Source: DAOTWP01 sp034435675 (GTDB lineage Bacteria > Chloroflexota > Anaerolineae > Aggregatilineales > Phototrophicaceae). From it: DNA of 41,086 bases. This document shows, one piece after another, positions 8,934-17,638 of this stretch. The notes below the pieces were generated by a model, which saw only the letters and a program-made list of their open reading frames with translations, did no database searches and was not told where the DNA came from. Within the stretch, counting starts at the first letter, position 1. Each line of letters opens with the position of its first letter. Position numbers and translations under genes: made by a program. The DNA lies in assembly GCA_034435675.1 (NCBI GenBank), contig DAOTWP010000329.1, positions 1 to 41,086 on the forward strand. Reading direction: 5' to 3'.

Positions 8934-10532
8934 ATGAGATTGCACGCAAGAAACAACCGCAGTCCCCGGCTTGTTTTTAATCGCTTAAGCCTGCTGCTGG
9001 TCGGGGTTGTGCTGCTGGTTGCCCTGCCAGCCAGCGCCGCCGCAGGTCTCGCCCTTCAACCCGGAACCGTTGTCATTGAAGCCGACAATGCCGAACTGGT
9101 GCAGCAGCTTGCCTCGTTTGAGGGGCACAGCGGCTTAATCAACGCCGTCAGCATCAGCCCCGACGGCACCACTGTCGCCAGCGCCAGCAATGATCTCAGC
9201 ATTCGCCTGTGGGATCTGGCAACCGGCGCAGAACTGGCGCAGTTCACCGGGCATACCGACTGGGTGCGCGATGTTGAGTTCAGTCCCAACGGTGCGCTGC
9301 TGGCATCATCCAGCGCGGATGGCAGCATCCGGTTGTGGGATGTGCAGACGCGCGCAGAAATTCGCAGCATGACGCCCGGTCAGCCCGTCTGGGATGTCGC
9401 CTTCAGCCCTAACGGGCGGCTGCTCGCCAGTGTGGGCGACGACGGCATCGGGCGGCTGTGGGAAGTCGCCAGCGGCACACAGGTGCAGCAGTTCGCCGGG
9501 CACGAAGGACCCGTTTTTGGCGTGGCGTACAGTCCGGACGGGTTGATCGTTGCCACAGCAGGCGACGACTCGACAATCCGCCTGTGGGATGTTTCTAATG
9601 GGCGCGAACTGAACGCGCTGGCAGGGCATCGCGGGTTCGTCAACACCGTCGCCTACAGCCCCGACGGCAGTATGCTGGCATCCGGCGGCGGGCGTGACGA
9701 CAAGGTCATCCTCTGGGATGCGATTCGCGGTGTGCTGCTGGAAGAACTGACCGGGCATGAAGGGCAGGTCGCCGGGCTGGCGTTCAGCCCGGATGGCAGC
9801 ATTCTGGCGTCTGCCAGCTTTGATACGACGATCAAGCTGTGGGACATGGACCGCGGGCGCGAACTGATCACGCTCACGGGGCATACGGATGCGGTTAGCG
9901 GCGTGGCGTTTAACCCCGCAGGTACGCTGTTGGTGTCCGGCAGTGGGCGCGATAATGGCAGCGACTTCACCGTGCGCGTGTGGGGACTGCCCGAAGGCGT
10001 CGAGGACATCAAGGACGGGGGCGAGGTTGATCTGGGCGACTTGGGCGTTGGTGGCGGCGGTGGCGGATCGGGCGAGCTGACCGAGACGTTTGTTGCCAGT
10101 GACGACAGCTTCGGGTTTGATTATCCCGAAGGCTGGGAAGTCTTCTACGACGACGAAAACCTGCAGGCAATTCTCTCCACCAGCGCAGACGCGCTCGACC
10201 GCTTTGCCAGTAATGACCCACTGGAGGAGGATGATCTGGTCGTCTTCATCCTGGTGCTGGATATCGGCAGCGGCGTGGACGCGGTGGATCTGGCGGAAGA
10301 TGTGATTAACTCGTCGGATATTCGGGCGTCGGATGTTGAGGAGGCGACTGCCGGGGATTACGATGTCGCCTATTTCGACATCCTCGGACTGGATAACGAT
10401 GTGCGTTTGTACATCGTTGACCTCGGACGCGGGGATTTCGCGCTCGTGCAGGCGTTTGCTGCCGAGGATGAGATTGACACCTATCACGAGACGGTGCTGG
10501 CAGTTGGCGGCACGCTGGATCCGTCACCCTGA
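8934..10532 (+). CDS. Secreted seven-bladed WD40 protein with acidic C-terminal domain
   Basis: 532 aa. An N-terminal signal or anchor segment (about 18-37) precedes seven WD40 repeats, each with GH near the start and WD (or W) at the end, for example GHSGLIN...RLWD (64-94) and GHTDWVR...RLWD (107-136), finishing near 350. Seven blades make one closed propeller. A Gly-rich linker (372-380) leads to an acidic globular domain (about 384-532) containing FGFDYPEGWEVF, a pattern seen in PsbP-like/DUF1795-type domains. The open frame runs back to 8187, but the ATG at 8934 is chosen for its GGAG at 8920-8923 and the signal peptide. Likely a scaffold on the outer face of the membrane; partner unknown. 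Confidence 0.87.
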   Translation: MRLHARNNRSPRLVFNRLSLLLVGVVLLVALPASAAAGLALQPGTVVIEADNAELVQQLASFEGHSGLINAVSISPDGTTVASASNDLSIRLWDLATGAELAQFTGHTDWVRDVEFSPNGALLASSSADGSIRLWDVQTRAEIRSMTPGQPVWDVAFSPNGRLLASVGDDGIGRLWEVASGTQVQQFAGHEGPVFGVAYSPDGLIVATAGDDSTIRLWDVSNGRELNALAGHRGFVNTVAYSPDGSMLASGGGRDDKVILWDAIRGVLLEELTGHEGQVAGLAFSPDGSILASASFDTTIKLWDMDRGRELITLTGHTDAVSGVAFNPAGTLLVSGSGRDNGSDFTVRVWGLPEGVEDIKDGGEVDLGDLGVGGGGGGSGELTETFVASDDSFGFDYPEGWEVFYDDENLQAILSTSADALDRFASNDPLEEDDLVVFILVLDIGSGVDAVDLAEDVINSSDIRASDVEEATAGDYDVAYFDILGLDNDVRLYIVDLGRGDFALVQAFAAEDEIDTYHETVLAVGGTLDPSP

Positions 10533-10549
10533 CCCGTCACCCTGACAGA

Positions 10550-11656
10550 ATGATGCCTGTGATGAAAATTGACTACAGTCAACGCTTGACCAAATTACAA
10601 GGGATTGCCGGTGTGGATGCCGTGCTGCTGGTGCCGGGGGCGAATCTGCTCTACTTCACCGGGCTGCATATGCACCTGTCGGAGCGCCCCATCGTGGCGA
10701 TTGTCACGCCGGGCGGCTTGTCCTTCATCATGCCGGAACTGGAAATGCCCAAGCTGCATGATCGCACCGATCTTGCCGCCCAGACGTTCGTCTGGACTGA
10801 TGCGCAGGGTTACCAGGGGGCATTCGCCGCCGCGCTGGAGGCACTGAACCTGCAAGGCGCGACGCTGGGTGTGGACGGCATGACCATGCGCGTTAGCGAA
10901 TGGCTGACATTCAGCGACTTTGACCCGACGCTGCGTGTGCGCCGCATCGAGAGATATCTGCTGAACATCCGCGCGATCAAAACCCCCGAAGAAGTGGACG
11001 CCATGCGCAAGGCGATTCAGATCAGCGAAACGGCACTGCAAGTGCTGCTGCAATGGGTGTCGCCGGGCATGAAAGAAAAGACGATTGCCGCCAAGCTGGA
11101 CGACGAACTGCGCGCGCTGGGCAGCGATGGCAACGCCTTTGCCACCAGTGTGCTGACCGGAGCCAAAAGCGCGCTGCCGCACGGCAAAACCGGCGACCGT
11201 GAACTGGGCAGCAACGAATTCCTGCTGATTGACTACGGCGGCATGGTCGGGGATTATCCGGCGGACATCACGCGCACGTTTTGTCTGGGGACACCCAGCG
11301 CGGAAATGCGCAGCATGCACGATGCCGTCCTGCGCGCCAATCAGGCAGCGATTGCGGCGGTCAAACCCGGCGTGCGCTGCGGTGATGTGGACCAGGCGGC
11401 GCGCGCTGTGATTACCGCTGCCGGTTACGGCGACTACTTCATCCACCGTACCGGGCACGGGCTGGGGCTGGAAGTCCACGAACTGCCGCAGGTGGCACAG
11501 GGCGTTGCCGAAACGCTCCAGCCAGGCATGGTCTTTACGATTGAGCCGGGGGTGTATCTGCCCGGTATGGGCGGTGTGCGCATTGAGGACAACGTGCTGG
11601 TGACCGACACCGGCGCGGAAGTGCTGACCAGCTTTCCCCGCGCCCTGACGGTGTAA
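10550..11656 (+). CDS. M24-family metallopeptidase (Xaa-Pro dipeptidase-like)
   Basis: Up to 368 aa. An N-terminal creatinase-like domain (about 1-130) is followed by a pita-bread catalytic domain. Counting from the ATG at 10562, the five metal ligands are all present: D224 (LIDYGG), D235 (ADITRTF), H299 (GHGLGLEVHE), E328 (FTIEPG) and E342 (RIEDN). The family removes or cleaves at Xaa-Pro bonds with two Mn or Co ions in the cytoplasm. ATGs at 10550, 10553 and 10562 are all possible and none has a clear ribosome-binding site. It begins 17 bp after the WD40 gene and may be co-transcribed with it. Confidence 0.92.
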   Translation: MMPVMKIDYSQRLTKLQGIAGVDAVLLVPGANLLYFTGLHMHLSERPIVAIVTPGGLSFIMPELEMPKLHDRTDLAAQTFVWTDAQGYQGAFAAALEALNLQGATLGVDGMTMRVSEWLTFSDFDPTLRVRRIERYLLNIRAIKTPEEVDAMRKAIQISETALQVLLQWVSPGMKEKTIAAKLDDELRALGSDGNAFATSVLTGAKSALPHGKTGDRELGSNEFLLIDYGGMVGDYPADITRTFCLGTPSAEMRSMHDAVLRANQAAIAAVKPGVRCGDVDQAARAVITAAGYGDYFIHRTGHGLGLEVHELPQVAQGVAETLQPGMVFTIEPGVYLPGMGGVRIEDNVLVTDTGAEVLTSFPRALTV

Positions 11657-11704
11657 GGGGCGGTTGGTTTCAGCGTGCCGCTGAATAGCTGGATTTTTCC
11701 GCAG

Positions 11705-11724
11705 GGGCGAAGCATGCTTCGCCC
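11705..11724. repeat. Perfect 20-bp palindrome of the GGGGC hairpin family
   Basis: GGGCGAAGCATGCTTCGCCC is its own reverse complement. It lies about 50 bp after the M24 peptidase stop codon, with no T-tract after it. A close relative lies at 12253-12274. It could be a 3'-end stabilising hairpin or a REP-like dispersed repeat. Confidence 0.65.
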
Positions 11725-11789
11725 TTGTGCTTGCGACTGGGGGTGGAATGTTCGGACACCCGCTTCCTGCGCCCCACTTTGATCCACTG

Positions 11790-11795
11790 TATAAT
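11790..11795 (+). promoter_or_regulatory. Putative -10 box (TATAAT)
   Basis: A perfect TATAAT about 38 bp before the start of the DUF4177-like gene. No convincing -35 element is seen at normal spacing, so this is tentative. Confidence 0.35.
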
Positions 11796-11833
11796 AACCC
11801 TGGTCAACTGCACGCCATACAGGATGAAGCGCC

Positions 11834-12211
11834 ATGTCACAAGCGAAACTCAGTGCTGCACGTGAATTGATTCTCGATGGGCAGTACGCCACCGCCCGCG
11901 CGGTGCTGCGCACCATGCCGGAGAGTCCTAATGCGAGTCGCTGGCTGGCAAAACTGGATGAAATCGCCCCGGAGCAGGAGGAAGAAGACGAAATGGCTAA
12001 CTGGGAATACCGCGAACTGATCGTCAGGACGCCGGAGCGCCGGCTGCTGGATATTCAGACGATGATGAATGACACCCAGAACGACCTCTCTACGGTGGAT
12101 GACTTCTTCATCCGCACGCTGAACGATTACGGGGTGGAAGGCTGGGAACTGGTCAGCGAACGCCAGCAGGGCGACCACACACGGCTGCTGTTCAAGCGCA
12201 GGATGCGTTAG
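11834..12211 (+). CDS. Small protein with C-terminal DUF4177-like domain
   Basis: 125 aa. Residues 1-50 form two short helices in TPR-like style (LSAARELILDGQYATARAVLRTM), followed by an acidic hinge EEEDE. From MANWEYRELIV (about 54) the sequence follows the DUF4177 pattern: WEY near the start, LNDYGVEGWELVS, and a final LLFKRRM strand. The function of DUF4177 is unknown. The ATG at 11834 has AGGATGAAG upstream. An internal ATG before ANWEYREL could in principle start the domain alone. A possible TATAAT lies at 11790. The gene stands alone and is convergent with the SH3 protein. Confidence 0.8.
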   Translation: MSQAKLSAARELILDGQYATARAVLRTMPESPNASRWLAKLDEIAPEQEEEDEMANWEYRELIVRTPERRLLDIQTMMNDTQNDLSTVDDFFIRTLNDYGVEGWELVSERQQGDHTRLLFKRRMR

Positions 12212-12252
12212 GCGCGCCCGCATCGGCGGTGTTTAGCCGCAGGAATGCAGTA

Positions 12253-12274
12253 GGGGCGAAATATGCTTCGCCCC
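12253..12274. repeat. GGGGC-stem hairpin between convergent genes
   Basis: Stem GGGGCGAA / TTCGCCCC (8 bp) with loop ATATGC. It sits in the convergent gap between the DUF4177-like and SH3 genes and resembles the palindrome at 11705-11724. A shared 3'-end hairpin is plausible; there is no T-tract. Confidence 0.6.
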
Positions 12275-12322
12275 ATACGCACCAGCGTTATGTGTCAGGG
12301 GCTTTACCCCCCGCTTGCGGCG

Positions 12323-14005
12323 TCAGCCGCCCGTACACAGATTTTCCTCGCACGGCACGCCATCCGCGTCGGGGTCAAGGCTGAAGTTGCCCGCATTCAG
12401 GCACGCCTGCGCTTCCGCACAGGAGAACAACTGGTTGCAGGTGAAACTCAACGATGGACACGAAACGACGCCGCCGGGGGTGGCGGTTGGCGCGCCCGGT
12501 GTTGTGCCGGGGATGCCCGTGTCGGCTGGCAAGCCGGTGATCGCCGCCTGCCCGGTTGCGGGGTCAAAACTCAGTTCCGGCAGCACGTTCAGCGTCGTGA
12601 TGTTATAGACCACGAACAGGAATTCACCACTAAGCGCCGCGTCGCGGTTCTGCTCAATGTCGCTGATGATCAGCACATAACGCGCCGAGGCGGTAATCTG
12701 CACAGGTGCCACGCTGAGATACTCTGACCCGGCGCGCCCGGTAGCGATGAAGTTGCTGGGGTTATCCAGCGGGCTGACGGCGACAAACGCGCGCACATTG
12801 CTGTTGGGCAGTTGGCGCACCGCCACCATGAGCACATCGCCCGCGTTAGCGTCGAAGCAGTAGCCGCGCACGCGCAGCCGCGACGTCAGGTTGTCGCGGT
12901 AAATCGTGTTGATCGTGATCCGGCTGAGGATGTCCTGTTTGGCGTTGTAGACCAGCAGGCATTCGTCCGGACCGATTTCCTGGTCTGCCGGAATCAGGTC
13001 GTTCAGGCGGCGGCGCAGTTCGGCGAACTGGCTGTCTGCCAGAATAACCACATCCAGCGCCCCGCTGACCAGCCCCTGTCCCACCGGGTTGCCGCCGCCG
13101 GGCTGGTTGCATGCCTCAACGAACAGATCAAGCGCACGGCGCACATTCGCCATGGAGTCATTGAACAGCACGCGCAGCGGTTCGAGAATGCCGTAATTTG
13201 CCGCCAGCACTTCGTTGGGAATCGGGAAATCGCTGGGGCGCGCCGGGTACGCGCTGGCGCAGGAGGCACGCCCGGTCACGGCGGCATCGGTCCACGCGGC
13301 ACGAATCCAGTCCAGCGTCGGCTGCGCCAGATCCACGCGCGCGAGCATCAGCCGCAGGGTTGCCACATAGGTATCGGTGGAGCCATCGGCGCGCGGCGGC
13401 GCATCTGCCACCACGCCGTCCACCGGCAGTTGGGCGACGTTGAAGCCCGGCGTGCGGAATTCGAGATACTGGATGGAGACCCAACCCAGCACGCCTTCAT
13501 AGGCGACCTGAATCCAGCCATTGCTGGCAGTGCGCCCCAACAGCGGCACTTCGGTGCCCAGCGGAATATTCGCCAGCACCGGATAGCCCGTGCTGGGTCC
13601 CGCCCGCAGGCGCAGCCAGTCCCGTGTGACAGCAATTACACCGCTGGTGGCGCTGCTGCTGCCGGAACGCGGCGCTTCAAATCCGCCATAGGGAATCGTG
13701 CGCGGGTCGGCAACTGGCAGACTGTTGACATCGCCGCTGAGCACGGTCAGCGTGGTGATATTCAGCCAGCCTTCCTGCCCGTTAAAGTCAATGCGCAGCC
13801 ACTGGTTATCTGGGCTGCGCGCATTGGCGATGGTGTTATACCCGGCGGGCACAGAGGCGACTACCTCCGCCCCCAGCGCGGGCAGCACACGCACATTGCC
13901 AAATTCACTGGTGACGACAATTTCTACGCCACCCTGTGCTGCTGCCAGTGAAAAGACCGCGCCCGAAAGAAGCATCAACAGCGCGAAAAAACGTCGATAC
14001 AACAT
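12323..14005 (-). CDS. Secreted protein with two SH3b domains and C-terminal Excalibur motif
   Basis: 560 aa. A signal peptide covers residues 1-23 (ends SLAAAQGG). Two bacterial SH3 domains follow at about 28-90 and 122-183, the second with WLRLRAGPSTGYPVL. The middle (about 190-500) is a globular region I cannot assign, with a predicted beta-rich part near 350-480. The C-terminus (about 518-560) has the Excalibur-like calcium-binding pattern: paired cysteines and DPDADGVPCE. Such proteins act at the cell surface; SH3b modules usually bind peptidoglycan or peptides. The ATG at 14005 has a strong GGAGG site just upstream. Confidence 0.85.
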   Translation of the reverse strand: MLYRRFFALLMLLSGAVFSLAAAQGGVEIVVTSEFGNVRVLPALGAEVVASVPAGYNTIANARSPDNQWLRIDFNGQEGWLNITTLTVLSGDVNSLPVADPRTIPYGGFEAPRSGSSSATSGVIAVTRDWLRLRAGPSTGYPVLANIPLGTEVPLLGRTASNGWIQVAYEGVLGWVSIQYLEFRTPGFNVAQLPVDGVVADAPPRADGSTDTYVATLRLMLARVDLAQPTLDWIRAAWTDAAVTGRASCASAYPARPSDFPIPNEVLAANYGILEPLRVLFNDSMANVRRALDLFVEACNQPGGGNPVGQGLVSGALDVVILADSQFAELRRRLNDLIPADQEIGPDECLLVYNAKQDILSRITINTIYRDNLTSRLRVRGYCFDANAGDVLMVAVRQLPNSNVRAFVAVSPLDNPSNFIATGRAGSEYLSVAPVQITASARYVLIISDIEQNRDAALSGEFLFVVYNITTLNVLPELSFDPATGQAAITGLPADTGIPGTTPGAPTATPGGVVSCPSLSFTCNQLFSCAEAQACLNAGNFSLDPDADGVPCEENLCTGG

Positions 14006-14116
14006 TGCCCCTCCTCAACCACGCTGAGGGTGAATACGCTCAGAAGTTAGTATAGCAAGTTTGGGGCAATGCCGATAGCGAGGCACAACATCGTAAACCG
14101 CGCGGGGAACAAAGTT

Positions 14117-14141
14117 GGGGCGTAGTGGTCTGCCACGCCCC
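14117..14141. repeat. GGGGCGT hairpin of the dispersed family
   Basis: GGGGCGTAGTGG and CCACGCCCC form an imperfect inverted pair with a short loop. It lies in the 235-bp spacer between the isomerase 3' end and the SH3 gene start, both on the minus strand. Confidence 0.5.
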
Positions 14142-14240
14142 GGACGGTAATGCTGAGACATGGTTGGCAACATGTCCCACCTGATTATACGTCGCAGTCA
14201 CCGGAATGGTTTAAAACTCATCAAGCATTAATGTGGCGTG

Positions 14241-15212
14241 CTAATCCGGCTGGCAGGAGCGCAGCACCTCGCCCGCGCCGCTGAGCGTATACTGCCCCAG
14301 CGAAGCCGGAATCAGCGCGGTTTGCCCGGCGCGCAGGTTCAGCCGTGCGTCAGCGCCGCCCTGCTGTGCCAGGATTTCAGCACTGCCGTGCACACAGGTC
14401 AGCACATCAAAGCGGGTGCCGTGTGTATCCAGAAACAGTTCCACGCCCGCGCTCAGACGGTGCAGCAGCGTGCGGAAATACGCACACTCGACGACCAGTG
14501 CCGTCGTAGTGCGGGTGTCCTCCACATGGGTGATTTCTGGCAGCGACTCGACATTCGACACCTGCACACCTTTTTCGATATGCAGCGTGCGCGGTTTGCC
14601 GTCCAGCCCCATTCGCCCCCAGTCATACAGCCGGTAGGTGACATCCGAAGACTGTTGAATTTCGTAGATCAGCAGACCAGGTCCCAGCGCATGCACGGTA
14701 TTGGCGCGCACAAACAGCACATCGCCCTGGCGCACGTCGGCGTAAGCCAGCAGCGGCTCCAGCCGGTTCTCGCGGATTGCCGCCGCCAGCGCCGCACGCG
14801 AGGTGCCGGGCTGCACGCCCATGACCAGCCGTGCCTCCGGTTCGGCAGCGAGCACGTACCATGCTTCGGTCTTGCCGCGCGGATCGCCTTCCAGTGCGCG
14901 CGCCTGTGCGTCATCCGGGTGCACCTGCACGGACAGCCAGTCGGCGGCATCCAGAATTTTGACCAGCAGTGGGCAGCCTTCCGCCGGGTTGTTGCCGCTG
15001 CCGATCAGCGCATGCCCGTACTGCGCAACGAGTTCGCCGAGCGTGCGCCCGGCATGTACGCCGCTGGCAATCGTCACCGTGTCGTGCAGTTCCCACGACT
15101 CGCCATACGGTTCACTGCCCGGCAGCAGCTTGTGCATGGCGGTTTCCAGCCGCCGCCCGCCCCAAACGCGGGTGTGCAGCACCGGGGTGAGCAGCAGGGG
15201 ATAGAGCGTCAT
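14241..15212 (-). CDS. manA: Class I mannose-6-phosphate isomerase
   Basis: 323 aa, the short bacterial type (Bacillus ManA size). It interconverts fructose-6-phosphate and mannose-6-phosphate, feeding GDP-mannose and glycan synthesis. Zinc ligands are visible: Q96 and H98 (SVQVHPDD), E116 (KTEAWYV) and H174 (NTVHALG). The catalytic arginine is likely in TYRLYDWGR. The ATG at 15212 is preceded by AAAGGA at good spacing; the frame stays open to 15485 but the extension is low-complexity and lacks a ribosome-binding site. The C-terminal jelly-roll half is less conserved than the active site, as usual. Confidence 0.93.
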   Translation of the reverse strand: MTLYPLLLTPVLHTRVWGGRRLETAMHKLLPGSEPYGESWELHDTVTIASGVHAGRTLGELVAQYGHALIGSGNNPAEGCPLLVKILDAADWLSVQVHPDDAQARALEGDPRGKTEAWYVLAAEPEARLVMGVQPGTSRAALAAAIRENRLEPLLAYADVRQGDVLFVRANTVHALGPGLLIYEIQQSSDVTYRLYDWGRMGLDGKPRTLHIEKGVQVSNVESLPEITHVEDTRTTTALVVECAYFRTLLHRLSAGVELFLDTHGTRFDVLTCVHGSAEILAQQGGADARLNLRAGQTALIPASLGQYTLSGAGEVLRSCQPD

Positions 15213-15672
15213 CGCGAATCCTTTCGTCCTGTGGGTCAGCACTGCCCTCATAATACACGATTGCGCCGGTTTTGCCGCAGCGCCCGACAGCCGCGGGTGC
15301 ATGCGGATTGCGGGGCAAATGCCCACAGTGCCAGCAAAGCGAACGGCAAAGACGCCAAGAACACAAAGGCAATGAACCACAAAAGACACAGACACAGAGG
15401 GCACGGAGAAGTTTGCAGCTATCCCGCTGTGTGCTCTGTGGCGCTGTGGTAATGAATGCCGTGCGGCGCTGCCCCATTTCCGCATACCCCACAGCCGCCC
15501 TCCACCAGCGCGCCGCGTCCGCCAGAGCGTGCAAGTGTGCAGGGTAATTGCAACAATTTCCTAACAGACCCAAAAGTCATAGACTCCAGAGCGTTGTGTT
15601 TTGCTACACTGAAACAGAGGCAGATTGCCTTGCGTTTATTTTTCATTGATACAAGGAGACAGAGGGGTTCCA
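15213..15672. other. 460-bp divergent intergenic region with purine-rich repeat-like tract
   Basis: No credible gene. At 15341-15413 the sequence has a staggered purine pattern: AAAGACGCCAAGAACACAAAG followed by AACCACAAAAGACACAGACA and a further related purine-rich run. Tracts of this kind occur in intergenic DNA of many unrelated bacteria (from memory, not searched). A possible -10 (TACACT) for the propeller gene lies near 15604. Confidence 0.5.
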
Positions 15673-17325
15673 ATGGCAGTCATGAACCACGCACAGCCAC
15701 AGAGTGATGCACGTGCCCCGCGCACGCTGCTGCTGATCACCATCATCGTCGCCCTCGTCGCCGCTGCCGCAATCGGCGGCATAACTTTTGCCAGCGGTGT
15801 TTTGTCCAGCGCGGATGGCACCGTGCCGGGAACCACCAGCGGTGCAGACAACAGCGCCGGTGTGCCTGCCGGGGCGTTCGCGCCTGCCGCGATTGACGCT
15901 AATGACCGGCTGCTGGTCTGGGTCGGCACGGGCGCAGCGCCCGGCGCGCATTCCGCGTCGGATCCGGGGCAGCTAGTCCTGATCAACGGCAGCGGTGAAC
16001 TGACCACCGTGCTGGACATCCCCCAGCAGACCACGCGCGTCGTGCCCTGTGGCGATCAGGCGACCTCGCCGGATGGACGCTTTTTCGCCTTTATGATTGC
16101 GACGGCGGACGCCGGCGCGCTGTATCTGATGGACGGGACGCAGGCACCGGCGCAGGTGGCGTCAATGCACACGATGGGCTGCATCGGCAGCGGCACGTTC
16201 CAGTGGTCACCAGACAGCAGCCGTTTTGGCTACATTTCTTATGAACCCGGCGCGGCGGCATCCGAATTTGCCGACGGCTTCCTGTATCTGTGGGACGCCG
16301 AGGGCATGAGCCAGCTTGCCAGCTTTGAGAATACCGTTTCGTTTGACATCACCGCCGACAACGTGGCATTCCTGCAATTCTTCACCAATGACCGCGACGA
16401 GGCAGACGAAGCCGCCGTTCTGCTGTGGAATGGCAGCGCCGAACGCGAAATTGCCACCCTGCGCCCCGAAGAAGACTGCCGCTTCAGCAGCGGCGAAGTG
16501 GGTATCGCGCCGGATGGGCGGCTGATTGTGGTCGTCGGGCATCGCTGCCGGGGTGTAGATGGCACGGAATGGCAGCTTTATGTGGTTGATCCTGAAACCC
16601 GCAGCGCCGCGCTGGTGCAGGAAGGTCCCACCGGCGGGCAGTTTGGTGCCAGTGCCCGCAGCAACGAGCTGTACTTCGCGCCCGATGGCAGCACGGTGTT
16701 CTTCACCATTCCGGACGGTGTGACGCTTAGCACGGTCAGCCTGCGGGCGATGAACCTTGAAACCCAGGCAGTGACGACAATTGTCGAGCGCAGCATGGTT
16801 ATGCCCAAGTATGACAACTTCCCCTATGCGTGGAATGACAATGCCCCGCCGCTGCTGTCTAACGATGGCAACTGGCTGGCATTTGTGGTCAACACGCCGC
16901 AGAACGATGCCACGCTGAACGTGTTCGACCTGCGCGCACCGGACAGCACGCCGATTGCCTACTCTGCGGGCAGCCGCGGCGATGCCATCGGCTACATGGC
17001 ATTCACGCAGGACAGCACACGCCTGCTGTTTGTCAGCGGCGGCAGCGGCTCGGCGAATAACTCGCTCTCGGCGCTGGATGTCTCAACCGGCGGCGATTTC
17101 CGCGTGTCGCGCGGGCGCTTTGGGCGCGGCGCGGTGGCGGGTGATGGCAGCGAAATTGTGGTGATGGACTGGCAGGTGCTGGAAGACCCGCAGCAGCCTG
17201 TGTATGTCAATCTGGTGGTCTACAACATCAATGACAGTTCCGCCGTGCCGGTGTTCACCGGGGCGGATGTGGTGGACGGTGAAGTGACCAACCAGCGTTT
17301 TGCCTATCCGCTGACCTGGCGCTAA
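15673..17325 (+). CDS. Membrane-anchored TolB/WD40-like beta-propeller protein
   Basis: 550 aa. One N-terminal membrane segment (about 19-40) follows a short cytosolic tail and is followed by an Ala/Gly-rich spacer. The rest shows repeated blade signatures such as TSPDGRFFAFMI, FQWSPDSSRFGYI, IAPDGRLIVVVG, FAPDGSTVFFTI, LSNDGNWLAFVV and FTQDSTRLLFVS, the PD40/TolB-type pattern, enough for a six- to eight-bladed propeller outside the membrane. Ligand unknown. The ATG at 15673 has AGAGGGG upstream; an earlier TTG at 15625 is less likely. The gene stands alone and is convergent with the PPC lipoprotein gene. Confidence 0.82.
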   Translation: MAVMNHAQPQSDARAPRTLLLITIIVALVAAAAIGGITFASGVLSSADGTVPGTTSGADNSAGVPAGAFAPAAIDANDRLLVWVGTGAAPGAHSASDPGQLVLINGSGELTTVLDIPQQTTRVVPCGDQATSPDGRFFAFMIATADAGALYLMDGTQAPAQVASMHTMGCIGSGTFQWSPDSSRFGYISYEPGAAASEFADGFLYLWDAEGMSQLASFENTVSFDITADNVAFLQFFTNDRDEADEAAVLLWNGSAEREIATLRPEEDCRFSSGEVGIAPDGRLIVVVGHRCRGVDGTEWQLYVVDPETRSAALVQEGPTGGQFGASARSNELYFAPDGSTVFFTIPDGVTLSTVSLRAMNLETQAVTTIVERSMVMPKYDNFPYAWNDNAPPLLSNDGNWLAFVVNTPQNDATLNVFDLRAPDSTPIAYSAGSRGDAIGYMAFTQDSTRLLFVSGGSGSANNSLSALDVSTGGDFRVSRGRFGRGAVAGDGSEIVVMDWQVLEDPQQPVYVNLVVYNINDSSAVPVFTGADVVDGEVTNQRFAYPLTWR

Positions 17326-17346
17326 ACATCCGGGAATACAGCAGTT

Positions 17347-17565
17347 TAGTACACTGACAAGGTTAAGTTGACTGCTCAGATACAGCCCTCACCCCCGCTG
17401 TCCCCATCTCCCGAACGCCGCTGCGCGGGTGGGCGAGGGGGAGGGAAAATCCCCGACAATTGGGTTGCTCCCTTCTCCTGGTGCCGAAGGCTCGGTCGGG
17501 AGAGGGGTTGGGGGTGAGGGCTGGACAAGGGCAGCGGGTGTCATGCTCATCTTGTCGGACTACTA
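17347..17565 (+). repeat. 219-bp MITE-like repeat, copy 2
   Basis: Ends are TAGTACACTGACAAG (17347-17361) and CTTGTCGGACTACTA (17551-17565). It has the same length as, and high similarity to, the reverse complement of 88-306. No 97-bp element flanks it, so the 219-bp unit moves or spreads on its own. It fills the convergent gap between the propeller gene and the PPC lipoprotein gene. No obvious target-site duplication longer than TA is seen. Confidence 0.78.
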
Positions 17566-17638
17566 GCCAGTCAGGGCACGCCGCTGTGGTGTGCCCTTTA
17601 CCGTTCCTGCGCCCGCATGTGCTGGCGAGGAGCACTCG

